This document shows, piece by piece, positions 1-11,089 of a stretch of 46,380 nucleotides of DNA (positions within the stretch are counted from its first letter, which is position 1; each line of letters starts with the position of its first letter). This DNA comes from Chromera velia (Eukaryota > Sar > Chromeraceae), in contig JAHBMJ010000282.1 in assembly GCA_018398765.1 (NCBI GenBank), positions 4,564-50,943 on the forward strand, written 5' to 3'. Made by a program: the position numbers and the translations under genes. The notes beneath the pieces were generated by a model, which saw only the letters and a program-made list of their open reading frames with translations, was not told where the DNA came from and did not search any database.

Positions 1-30
1 CCCGCCCACTGCCTGCCTGAGTGCCTGCAG

Positions 31-3000
31 GAAGACCAAGTGATCTTCCGACTGGTGCCCCGGTTCTTCCCCGACAAGATTTTTGAGTTCAGGGGGCCCA
101 TCAAGCAAGTTCGTTCGTTCGTCTCGTTTGTTTGTCTTTTCATCTCCAGATATATTCTGCTGCATCTCACTTTGGCCGTCTTTTGAATTTTCTTTCGTTC
201 TGGATGAAACGGGGCGGTGGCGAAGTGTACTCCTCTACTGATGTGCAAGCAAAGTAACGAGGTGAAAAGGAAAGACACGCGAGAGGTCTTCCGTCTCTTC
301 ATGTCTTGTAAGGAACAGCTGGGCAGGGCAGAGAGAGATGATCGAACTGAATGCGTCTTTCCCTTCGTCTTTCATGCGTCTTTCCCTTCGTCTTTCTCTT
401 TCAGTGCCTTCCTTACTCCCACGCAGTCAGTCTCACCGAGTTCTTTCTTTTCTCTTCTCTCGCTCCCTTTCTGCCCTCCATCATGTAGGTCGGCCCTCTG
501 ATTCGGGGTCTGGCTCTGCACATCGCCGCCTCAATGGCCTCTGCTCCTTCTGTCCCCCCTCCCCCCTCTCCCTCCAATGGGAGGGGAACTTTTGGGACCG
601 GGGGGGGGTCCAGGAGAGGAAGGGGCAAGAGACCAGAACAGGGCGGCGTGACGGCCAAGAACTTCTGGAGATACAACCGGTCGGTCGGTCGGTTTTTTTC
701 TCTCTCGATCATGTGAGATCGGTCGTTTTCTGTTCTTTCTTTGTCTTTCTGTTTTTTTTTTCTGGAACTGCTTTTGAACGAACTTTTGGGTCTGGTCGGT
801 CGGTCGGTCGATCGGTCTGCTTTGTGCTTGCCTGCCTGCCTGGGTGATGGAGTGAGTGTATGAGTAGGTTGAAGTATGAATTTTCGATTTGTGCAGTGAG
901 TCCGAATTGATCTGCCTGCCCATTTTCATCTGTCCGGAAGGTGGCATTTTTTCCCCCGCTTATCTCTGTATTCAGGTGCTTTGTTTTTTCGGTTGTGCCT
1001 TCTCTTGAAAAATGATAAACTGATGAGCTGTTCCTGATGCTGCTTCGTCTTTTTTGTGCTTCTGAAGCGTGGAGTGACATAAGATTGCAAAAGAAGGGTG
1101 GCGAAACAAAAGAAACGAGTGATAGAGACCTTGCTCCTGGCTATGAGTACAAAACCCTCCTCTCTGAATTCTTTTCTTTCAAAAATACGGACGGCCGGAC
1201 GTACAGGATCGGAGAGGAGACGTTCATCCAGGCCGCCCAGACGGGGGACATTCTGCTCTTCCGGGGAAAGTGCAGGTCTGTCTGTCTGTCTGTCTGTTGG
1301 GTGGGGGGAGGGAAGGGGGATGGCACGTGTGTGTGTGAGAGAGAAAGAGGTTGTCCCTCAGAGCGGCGAGAAGGCTCCACACAGCCGTAGGAGGGCCCCC
1401 CCAGAGGCGAGAAGTGTCCCATCCCCGCGAGAAATCGATTACGACTGAAACTGTGGGGAACGATGTTGTTTCTGATTGTCTTTCTGAAGGAGCGTGGGCA
1501 AACAGACCCGTACAAAGGAGCAAACAAACAGACCGACAGACAGACAGACTGACAGGTAGGCAGATCCATGTGTTTCTCGTACTGCCCGGACATAATCAAT
1601 AGATGTCACAAAACTGCTCTAAAGTTCCAACTTGAAAATCAATCTCCCTCTCTTCTCTCTTCTCTGTCTGCAGGGCAGCCCAGTTCACTCGTGCAGTCAC
1701 AGGATCATTGTACGACCACGTGGGGATGCTCCTTAAGACAGACAGGTGAGCTAGGTGGTGGTTAAGCGCTTGTTTGTTGTTTTGATTTTGGCCATGTGCG
1801 ATATATCTTTCTGTGGACAGACAAGTGCGCATTGAGTGTGGGTGTATCTTTCTTCGTTCAGTTCTGCATGTGTCGAAGGGCAGGAATCCATCCAGAGTTT
1901 CCATCCAGTGCGAATAGACGGTCAGCCTCTCTGCTGTGGGCTGCACGCGTCCATTCTGCGGTAGAAAGAAGAAGGACGGCTGTGTCAGTCTGTCGGAGTG
2001 ACCACAAGACTCCCCTGCGCTCTTTCTTTCACTGGACTTGTTAATGGACTTTTGACGTTCTCATGCATCAGTTTCCGCTTTCTCATTTGCCTGGCCGAGC
2101 TCTGTATGCATGCAGAAACGAGCTGCTTATTCTGGAGTCCTCTGGAGGTGAGGGGGTTGCCCTGCTACCCTGGAAGGTGTTCAAGAAATACAAGTGGCAT
2201 CTCCTCTACCATCGGCTGGTCTTCAGGTCAGCCAGTCAGGAGAGGGAAGGGAAAGGGAGGGAGGGCAGAGACGTTGTTTGGTATTGCATGGGTGAGTCGC
2301 CAAGTGAGAGCAGCAGGAGGGTGTGTGGAGAGTCCGCAATGCGATGAACACAATGAAGTCGGGAGAAGTGAAGAAGGAAGGGGAATCTGATGTCTCACCG
2401 TGCCCCCTGCTGATCATCGGTCTGTGTCTCTGTCTTTTCGTCTGTTCAATAGAGGAACAGGGGGGAAAGGAAATATGTGGTCTGTCTCTCTGTCTGTCTC
2501 TGTGTCTGTCTGTCTGTGTGAAAAAGAGGGAGAAGAAGAAGAAACATATAGTCTGTCTCTCTGTCTGTCTGAGAAAAGGAAAGGCAGGACGATATAGTCT
2601 GTCTGTCTGTCTCTTCCCTGACCTTCCTGCCTGGCTGCACCAGTCCCCGTGGCCACCCCCCGATCTCTGCATGCATGCAGGAAGACATACTTCGACAGAT
2701 CCCCCCATTTGATCGGCGCTTTCCAGGTGGGTGGGTGGTGGGTGCATGTTCGATCGGGGCACAAAGGGGGATGAATGAATGAATGAGTGCTCGAATGGTT
2801 TGGCCTGTCGGCCTGGTGGTCTCCTGTCTGCTCATCGGCCCGCTAAGCATCCAAGCGCCTGGATTTCGCCCTCTTTGAGCACTCCCCCCCCCTCTCCTCC
2901 CTCGTTCTCCTTCACCTAAAAGAAGCCTCTGCCCCTCTACCGATAGGATCCAAAGCTTGGCACCCTATTACACTCCTGCTTTTCTGTCTGTCGATTTGAT

Positions 3001-4745
3001 GCAGCGCTTCTTGAAGGAAGTCGTGGGGAAGCCGTACGGCCTCACGGCAGAGAAGATCCTCTTTCGTCGCAAGTGAGTCAGTAAGTCAGGCTTCATTCTC
3101 TCTCTCTCTCCCCCAGGGTGCCCGTTGTAGACTCTTTTTTTTCTCCTCTCTTCTTCTGACAATCCACCTTATGTTCTCTGAGGACAGTCTCCAGGCCTGT
3201 GCTTTTTACTTGGAGGTAGAGCTACATGCATAGACAGGAATCGTAACTCTATGTACAAACTTCCCCTTCCATTTAAACCAACCGATCACCCTGCAGGTCT
3301 GCAGAGTTCGAGAAGGCGAATGACGGAGAGTTCAGAAGGGTCACGCACCACTCTGTCCCGCAGCAGCTGAAAGGGGAAGAAAAGGGAATGGGAAAGGACA
3401 GCCATCAAAATACTCTACAGACCGCACCTGATGGGTCGGTCAGTCAGTTGGTTTGTCCGTCCCGCTGTCGTAGAGCACAGAGAGCCTCCTTTAATTTATT
3501 CGCTTGGAGCCGAAGTCCGATTTTCAAATTCGATGCATACATCCAGTCAATACACCCTTCTGCGTCTCAGAGCCTTTTTCCTCCTGTTTGTGTGTCATTC
3601 AGCACAAGCGACAGCAACTCAACTCAAAGTTCCGTGCGCGAACACGCACACAGTCTCTTCCATTTCCCCCAATCACCATTTTAATTCTCTGAGATCGAAT
3701 TCCTGCCAGAGAGAGAATTAACTTGTTGACAGCACTCCCTTGCAGTTTCCATACTTGGATACGTCCAATGTCCTCACCCTCCCTCCCTCCCTTGTCCCCC
3801 CCCGCAGAGTCTCCGTAGGAGGAGCAGACGAGGAGGTCCAGAGCACTGGAGGTGGAGAGAGAGAGAAGGAGAGGGACTCGGAGGGGTTCCTCGACCCAAA
3901 GGCGAGACAGGAGGTGTGTCTGTCGATAAACCGGAATCTGTATATTCATACAATCAAACCAGCCACATGCAGATACGAACTCTCTCTCCCTCTCGCACGC
4001 ACGTACATACCCATTCAAATGAGAAAAAAGTGCAAAAGTGCAAACACAAGTTCTCGATCAGAGCATGCAAAGCAGAGAGCTGCAAACTGCAATGTACCAA
4101 AGTCGAACGAAAAGTCGCCATCGATCCCGTGCAGTCTCCTTCATTTGCTCTCACTTGTGGTGCTGCTTTCCCTTCTCTCGTTCCGCCCCATGCTGTCGTT
4201 GGTCTCCTCGTCTATCCTCTCCTCACCCTTAATTCCTCTGACCCGATTGATGGATGCAGGACAACGTGAGTGGGGAGGGCGAGAGCTTCCTCCAGAGGGC
4301 GGAGGCAATTGAGGTCGGTCTGTCTGAGTCAAAGCGTCAGACATTCGCTTCCTCTCAACTTTTTTCTCTCTCAAGAGTGTGTATCTGTGGGTGTGCACGT
4401 GAATGAATGCATGCACCCATGCAGGAGGGTGACCTTCCTCGCATGGCCGGGGGGGACCTGAGAGGGCTGACTGATGCTGAGACAGACTCTGACGTGGACT
4501 CCGTGGGCAACGCCAAGAAAGGAAAGGATGACGACGAGGGCGAGAGAGATTCCTACTTCTGTTCGGAGCTCGTGGCCCACTGTCTGAAGCGACTGGGCGT
4601 TCTTGAGGGGAAGAGGAGCGCATCTCAGTTCTTTCCGGGGTCCTTCTCAGTGCACTGCTACAGGGGTCTGCCTGTGCGAGACGGGTGTGCGATTGGGGAG
4701 GAACTCTGGATCGATTTCTCCCTTCCCTCCATGGGTCCTGGGTAA
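31..4745 (+). CDS. Permuted papain-like (YiiX/NlpC-P60 superfamily) cysteine amidase/peptidase-like protein, 5' partial
   Basis: I read exons at 31-108, about 1096-1275, 1674-1745, 2116-2226, 2681-2726, 3005-3072, 3297-3434, 3808-3913, 4260-4313 and 4425-4745 (TAA). Phases join cleanly from 1674 onward; the start of the second exon is uncertain, and the gene begins upstream of the window. The translation shows the permuted papain signature. GDILLFRG precedes a catalytic-type His in SLYDHVGMLLK (codon 1717-1719). A segment VVGKPYGL follows, and the nucleophile-type Cys lies in YFCSELVAHCLKRLGVL (codon 4560-4562), followed by an FFPGSFS end. In this superfamily His-first, Cys-last order marks the circularly permuted members, which cleave amide or thioester bonds; the substrate here cannot be told. 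Between the two halves lies a hydrophilic, acidic insert of about 150 residues (exons 3297-4313 and the start of the last exon), probably a loop. The fold call is fairly secure; enzymatic activity is inferred from the His/Cys pair. Confidence 0.72.
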
Positions 4746-6993
4746 AAGTCATGCGTGTGGGTTCTCAGAAGAATACGGGAGAATGAAAAAAAAAAAAGAG
4801 CTAGAAGGGGGGGCAGTGCGTTCTCTGCCTTCTTTTGTTTCAAAAGTGAGCAGCTCGGCAATTATAGAAGCAGCCTTGCATCTTGCCTTGCATCATTTTA
4901 CATGTCACGCAGGCTCTTTGACCAGCTTTTTCAACGCCTGATGAATGGCCACTCGCTGACTCACCGCGTTTTTTTTTTTGTATACTCTGTAACAGTTTCT
5001 ATTTTTCGTGATGCAAGTCCTCAGCAGCAATGTCGGGCCGGTTAACTACTCGGGTATTTAGCAAACCCACACAACTCGGGAAAGACTATTCCGTTTTGGT
5101 TAGCACAGAGTTAAAAAGAAAGAAATCAGAGTAATGAAAAAAGAACAATTAAAAGTACAGATTAGCCTAGCTTTTCTGCGCACATCAGTCGGCCTACGGC
5201 TTAATAACCGGACCACCGATTGGAAAGGCGTGAGTCACGTGATCCTTTCTTACACTACTATAGTTCAATTTTTTAGAGTTCCCGAACATCTTGATTCCAT
5301 GCATTTGTATGAAATTCTGCAAGAGAAGACTATTTTTTTCTTTAGTTTTTTTATGTGACAATTTAAAATTAGATAAGACACCTTTTTTTTTTAGTCTCCA
5401 GTTATCCGCAGTTCATATATAGCCCGAAATACTTCGGTTCGCAATGTGCGCCCACTCTCGTATACTCCTATGTAGTCCTTCTCCGAAAGTACGTATAGTA
5501 CGTACACACGTCTATAAACGATACAGGACCGCGGAGTGTCATGTAGTAGTCATGACACTCAATAGGATAAGCTAGATCATGATGGCAGTGGAAAGACTCT
5601 GTCCTAAACTGATTGACTGCAGAAGGTTCAGAAGGTTTCAAGTAAAGATCGTCAAAATACCTCGATCAATCTAATCCACATCTCATTCCCTCTAATCCAA
5701 TCCCTCTCCAGAACAGTCGTTTTCAACGATATCCCCACATTTGATAGAGAATCAAATGTGATATGCAAACAGACTGAATTCATGTGACAAGATGAACTCA
5801 AGCTACAGGACAGCAGCTACAAGACAACATTTATGTCCCAGAGCTAATTCATCTGCAAGGCAGTCACAACGTATGAGGACCAAGACCCCGGCACTCAAAC
5901 ACCTGCAAGAAGGGCCCGCGTCGCATCGGCACGTGTACAATGCCTAAGCCCGCGCGGGCATCACCATCCGACCCGAGTCGTCCTGGCGCCGCCAGGCAGT
6001 CCAGAACAGGAAAGACACTAAAGAGAAAATAAATGTGTGGCGGCACAAAAAATATTGCGATATTTGTATACGCGGTGCGCCGCCGCGATCACATATGCAG
6101 CTCCATGTATGCGTGCATGCATGCGTGTGCATATATATACATATTAATATTAATATATCAGTATCAGTAACTTACCTCCACCTAACGCGATTGTCGGCAA
6201 TTTCCACGCGATCTGTGCGAGCTAGCTGTCTACGTTCGGCGCGTTGCATACTGAAACCGACCTTGATCTCGCTTGAGGGGCACATTTTTGATTCAGTCTG
6301 TATTTGTTTTCTGTTAATTTCTGTCTTTCCGGGGCCGATATCTCACTCAGCGCTGCATGCATGGTCGATCTCTCCATGCATGCAATCATGGAAGTGATCT
6401 GATGCAGCTTGATTCTTTCTATACAGCTTTGTTTCCAACTTTCCATCTTGGCAGTGACATGATATCATATCTCTCGTCGGATTGACATTCAAGTGTGGAA
6501 GAGTGGCGTACGGCTTCAAGGCCCCTGCACCTAGCTCACATCCTACTTCGTATTCACGGATGTATAGTTATATATATACAGCTTATACACTCTTTAATTT
6601 TCGAATCTGCATGTATATATATATATATATTTGCATTGTATGTATCATAAATTCTGTATCGGTGTGCACGATCATCGCGTACACCCGCGCGTGCATGCAT
6701 CGATATGATTCGTCCAATGTGCATGCATGCATATGCATGGTGCATGGTCTTGTCGATCATCCATATTGAATGAGCTTTCGGAGGATGCTTCACTCACCAG
6801 AGAGCGTCTGACACGCAAGCAAGTAGCATTCTGTCCATTTGAAAGCTCTGCTTGGAGACTGACTGCACGAACTTCCACCGGAAGATTTGAGAAAACGCGT
6901 TTGTGCGCCGCCACATCTTCACTCTTTCTTCTGCTGACAGGAACATGGCTGGGCAGCCTGGGCGTGTCAAGGCCGGTGGCGGCAAGTCCTGTA
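4746..6993. other. Intergenic stretch, no gene recognised
   Basis: After the TAA at 4745 the sequence turns AT-rich (about 5050-5860). A short GC-rich patch follows (about 5860-6080), then a segment with several TGCATGCA palindromes and TA-rich runs (6110-6760). I see no open frame with protein-like composition and no convincing tRNA, rRNA or snRNA. The 3' end of the preceding gene and the 5' region of the next one must lie here. Confidence 0.5.
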
Positions 6994-7922
6994 ATGGCCT
7001 CGCAGAACGGCTGTGGGTGTCTTCTCTGCGGGGAGCCACACAAACCCGCAAAGGTCGGTTCTGTCGTCCCGCGTCCTGCGTCTGTCTCACTGCAGCCACA
7101 CTTGTTCTGTGATCAGGTTGCGTATTGCTTCCTTTCCTTCCGGTCCCTCTCCCCATCCTCATTGTTCCTGCTTGTAAGTGCGTGCAGTCTCTGCAAAGAA
7201 GGAACTGTGCGTCGACGGGCTCACCCGGGCGCAAGCCATCAAGAGAGGCACGAACCACTATTACGCGACAGTAAGTCCTAATTGCTCATGTATATAAAGC
7301 GACACAGATGTCCATTTTGGGACACGCCAACAGCCTCTACTGCCCCTTTCTTCCAGGAGGTTTCTTGACACACACCACCCCACATTGATATATGCTGAAT
7401 TTGACCGTACATGGTGTGAGAGCATCCTTGGTGATTGCCTGGCTGACTGACTGACTGACTGACTTCACTGACTAATTGCGTGGTCTAATAAAGCATAACC
7501 CACCGATAGATGCTCATATCTTGACTCGCATGGTCACTTGATTAGATAGATGGACATTGCGTGTTGCGCATTCGTCAATAAAGATCGCCAGCGTATGCGA
7601 TGAAATAGTTTATCCCTGATGTGCCGCACATGACTCCGTGGAACTGCAGGCGGCTGAAAGACCCCCCCAGATGGAGGGCGAGAGCAAGAGAGAGTGGCTT
7701 CAACGGATTTATCCCTGGGAGGCCTGCAAGAGCTTCTTCGACGGCGAGGAAGACGACGAGTTGCTTGAACAGGACCTCCTTTGGGTGGTTGATCACCGTC
7801 TGTTCTTCCTCGGAATCATGGACTTCGGGTTCCACCCCCCTGTCCAGCAAAAAGGGACAGCCACAGGAAAGAGAAAGAGGCAGGGTGGGGATCGGGGGCC
7901 CGCCAAGAGGGCGTGGCGCTAA
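6994..7922 (+). CDS. Small Cys-rich hypothetical protein (134 aa, 3 exons)
   Basis: Three exons join in phase 0: 6994-7053, 7199-7270 and 7650-7922 (TAA). The introns start GTCGGT and GTAAGT; the first acceptor is CAAAG, the second TGCAG. The N terminus has a tight cysteine cluster (NGCGCLLCGEPH, then KELCVDG), which could bind a metal. This leads into TRAQAIKRGTNHYY, which resembles the A-x-G-x-x-x-Y-Y stretch preceding small treble-clef zinc fingers, although the expected downstream C-x-x-x-H part is not present. The last 90 residues are acidic and then basic (IYPWEACKSFFDGEEDDE; a KRKR-rich tail that may act as a nuclear signal). Alternative upstream ATGs exist out of frame. I do not recognise the family; the exon structure is supported by open phases and splice motifs only. 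Confidence 0.5.
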
Positions 7923-9740
7923 GCCTGAGATTGGCGGTGTATATTTCTGTAAATTTTCGAACAATGAAGGTCGTGCGTGGAGTGTGCATGCGGGTGGGGG
8001 GGGAATTGTGGGGGACAATCGATTGGGTTGCATGAAAGACCTGAACACTGCCACAACTTCAACACTCGCTTCCTGACCTATCCACCATCCTTCATCATGT
8101 CTATCCTGGGTGGATCTTTTCTTCCTTTCTTTCTCTCTCTACATTCTCTGTCGCGTAGATGGAGTCGGTTTTCACTTGAAGCTCTTTTAGATTTTATTAC
8201 AGCTTGTCTTTTGGGGGGTACTCTCGCTTCGTGGATCCTGTCCTCTGTTTGTCTTCATCCTTTTGATTACGAGGTGATCAGTTGCCAGAAGAGGAAAAGG
8301 TGAAGGGGAAAGACGAGGGAAAGGGGCGGACTGAAAGTGAGAAACGGCGAAGAAGAAGGAGATGAAAATCAAGACGAAGGGGGGGGAGAATGTTTTCAGA
8401 AAAAACAAAAAAATCAATCAATCGGTTGACCCATCTTCTCCTGGTATGTCAAACGCCTGTCCGAAGAACCGAATACTTTCAGACGACAACTGAAAGAAAC
8501 AAGAACCCAGGAGGAAGGTAGTTGAGCGAGAGGAGGGAGAAAGGAGAACATCCGGCACTTCACGAGGGATCGAGAGAAAAACGAAACGAGATGGAAAAGA
8601 AAAAAGAGAAAGGAGAGAGCAACCACAAAGTAAAAGAGGGAAGTGTCATACTTCAACTACTTCTCTGAAAATCCTCAGTCCAAAAGATACCTTCGATCAC
8701 TTATGCGTTCCCCCAAATTAAATCGAACAACCCAGCATGCAGTGCATTTGTGTCTTGCCTTTTCCATACAAATCAAAGAGCCTTACGGTCGACTACTCAT
8801 GAGAAGGAGCCCTCTCCACCAGCTTCCCTTGTGGGAGGTGTCTCAAGCGTGTCTTGCACGAAATCAGGTTTTGTCGGTATGACTGAATGAAGCCAGCCCT
8901 GATCGTTCAGAAAAGACTCACGGAAGGTTGGGGACGATAGGCACAACGGAGTGAGTGGGTACTGCTGCAAGATATGAAGCAGAAGTCTTCAACAGGGGGG
9001 CGGAAGGGGCTCCCGGAGGGCAAAGCAGAAGTACAAACAAGTCCCACCACGACCTTCAAGTTGATGCGGGAATTCAATTGTATTCTCTGTCAAATGGGTT
9101 GGAGGAGTTAGATAGAGTCTAGTGCTTGCTTGATGATGTCGAGGAGGAGGAAGAGGGGCCGGGGTGAGCAATGTGCTTGAAAGTCAGACAGAGCGCTTAT
9201 TGGGGAGAGAGCTCAAAAACGACACTCAACACTTAGTGGACAAATCTGTGTGATTGAGGGGGGACGGTGGAAGCGGGGGGGGGGGGGGGAAGTTGCTTTC
9301 TGTCATGAGAGGCATGAAGGGGGACGGTCAGAAAGGAAAGGGAAAAGGCGGTCTGGAGAAAGAGAAAACGACGGGAAGGAAAGTAAAGAGAGGCAAATAC
9401 TGCATTTCTCGGAACCGAGAACAGAAAATGGCAAAGAGAGAGAGACAGCTCTGAATCTGTTACAAAGGAAAGCTCACAAACAACGCAATCTCAAGAAAGG
9501 AGAGAAAGGAAGCTCGAGGATATCCTCACCTACCGTTTCCCCTCAATTATTTTATCAAGGTTGTGTCGAGAAATGCGTCGGTTGTTTGTGGGGGGGGGTT
9601 TCGTTCTCTTCACTGTAAAAAGGAAGGAAAGAATGAGGGGGGGTCTCCAGGTTTGCGCTGGGACGAGGTTTGCGCTTCCAAAACAGATAGGGCGCGCGAC
9701 GGTGCCTTCCCTTTAGCTCGATCGTCTTTTCCTGCTGCAG
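7923..9740. other. Purine-rich intergenic or intronic stretch
   Basis: From about 8290 to 9550 the + strand is strongly purine-rich. Elsewhere in this window introns are pyrimidine-rich on the sense strand, so this hints at a transcript on the - strand. Possible short - strand exons can be drawn (around 8425-8495, 8925-8970, 9060-9100, 9520-9620 and 9650-9818), some with GT/AG borders. I cannot join them into one open reading frame and do not recognise a product. Confidence 0.3.
8158..8390 (+). repeat. Dispersed repeat, copy 1
   Basis: This segment is clearly similar to 24851-25100, which lies inside an intron of the UDP-sulfoquinovose synthase gene. The core from about 8218 onward (starting GTACTCTCGCTTC) is near-identical through TTTTGATTACGAGGT and the GAGGAAAAGG/GACGAGGGAAAGGGGCGGA stretches. 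The first 60 bases are more diverged. Copy 1 carries 7 extra bases (about 8274-8280). No coding capacity or terminal repeat was recognised; a short non-autonomous element is one explanation. Confidence 0.75.
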
Positions 9741-10082
9741 TTGACGAACCAAACACAGAATATACAAATCAGAAACCCGTGGGTTTGCGAGGGATGCTTC
9801 CCGAGTTTTCGGCACCATGTGCTCTGGTTTGGGTGTTCCGTGTTACCGAATCCTGCACCCTTTCCCCCCCTCCTTGTTGTCTATCCCTTCCCTTTCCCCC
9901 CCCTTCCTCTCCCGCTTCCCCTCCCCGTCCGAGACTCGTCACCTGGAAGAAGAGGGCCTCCAGCTCGTCAGCGGAGGCGAGAAGAGGAGAAGAGAGGGGC
10001 AGATGTGAAAAGCTCCGAAATCGGGTCAATCCCGCGTGCACATCCTTGGGACAATGCTGGTCCCGTGCGTTATGACAGTCGA

Positions 10083-10222
10083 CTCCTGCCTCCTGAGGGC
10101 CCCTTTCTCGGGCAGAGAAGAGGGGAGAAGAAAGGACAGAAGAACCTAACCGAGGGGGCTGCCAACTACATCGGCCCCTCCAGAGCTGCAGTGGGGGGTC
10201 ACATGGAACCGATACTCTGCAA
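10083..10222 (+). repeat. Diverged duplication, copy A
   Basis: This is homologous to 10712-10852. Shared blocks in order are CTCCT-CCTCC-GGCCCC, an A-rich spacer, CCT-ACCGAGG-GGCTG-CAACT, GCAGTGGGG-GACA-G-GGAA and ACTCTGCAA. In one frame the two copies read LTEGAANYIG...AVGGHMEPILC and LTEVADNCTDGGFAVGGHVETTLC, but the upstream blocks match in a different frame relation. One copy may therefore have decayed or be non-coding. Confidence 0.55.
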
Positions 10223-10711
10223 CCCACAATGGACACGTAAACACACAATCAGTCAGTCAGTCAGTCAGTCAGTCAATGTGTCTGTCTGCTTAATTGCTTA
10301 TCTTCTTGCTTCCGTGTTTGTCTTTCCTCGTTCCCTTTTTTCATTAGGAGAGAAGTAAAGTAAGTGGCATCGTCGTCTTCTGTCTGTCCGTCTGTTTATC
10401 GGACTGTCCGTCCGTCTGTGTCCCTGTTCGGTCTCTTCCCGTCTTCCCTGTCTATTGAATCCCCAACGATGCACATGTCGAGAGATCTTTTTACAGAAGA
10501 GCTTTTTTGCGTCCCTCTCTCTCTTGCATGCAGTCCTTTCTCAATGCGTGTGTGTCTACATCCCCCCAAAGATGCATGCCTGCCTCCTCTGAATGCCCTC
10601 CCTGCAGGTGTGGTTTGCCCCCAGTTCCCTCCCTTCAAGACGACGCAGAGGTTTAGCTCTTCAGCGTCTCCACACCCCTCTCCATCTACGAGACGAGACG
10701 TCTGTGCGGAA

Positions 10712-10852
10712 CTCCTTCCTCCTCGCGGCCCCCTTCCCGAGGACAGAACAAGTCAACCTGACCGCTCGAAGTGATAGCCTGACCGAGGTGGCTGACAACT
10801 GCACTGACGGGGGTTTTGCAGTGGGGGGACACGTGGAAACAACACTCTGCAA
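10712..10852 (+). repeat. Diverged duplication, copy B
   Basis: This is the second copy of the block at 10083-10222, about 630 bp downstream and in the same orientation. It sits in a longer open segment (about 10609-10860) that ends at a possible GTCAGT donor. Confidence 0.55.
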
Positions 10853-10978
10853 AGACGGACTGGTCAGTGAGTAAGCGAGTCAAGTAGCTTGCATTTTTGT
10901 CCTTCTGGTTTTGTTTTCTGCCTCCTGTCTGTCTGTCCTTCTGCCTCTTTATCCGAACAGGACAGTGAAATGTAAATT

Positions 10979-10980
10979 TG

Positions 10981-11019
<39 letters not shown>

Positions 11020-11026
11020 GTGTGTG

Positions 11027-11087
<61 letters not shown>

Positions 11088-11089
11088 AA
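10979..11089 (+). repeat. (GT)n followed by (GA)n microsatellite
   Basis: A long GT run with two GTGAGG interruptions passes directly into a GA run. ORFs across it (HTHTHT, SLSLSL) are translation artefacts. Confidence 0.95.
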
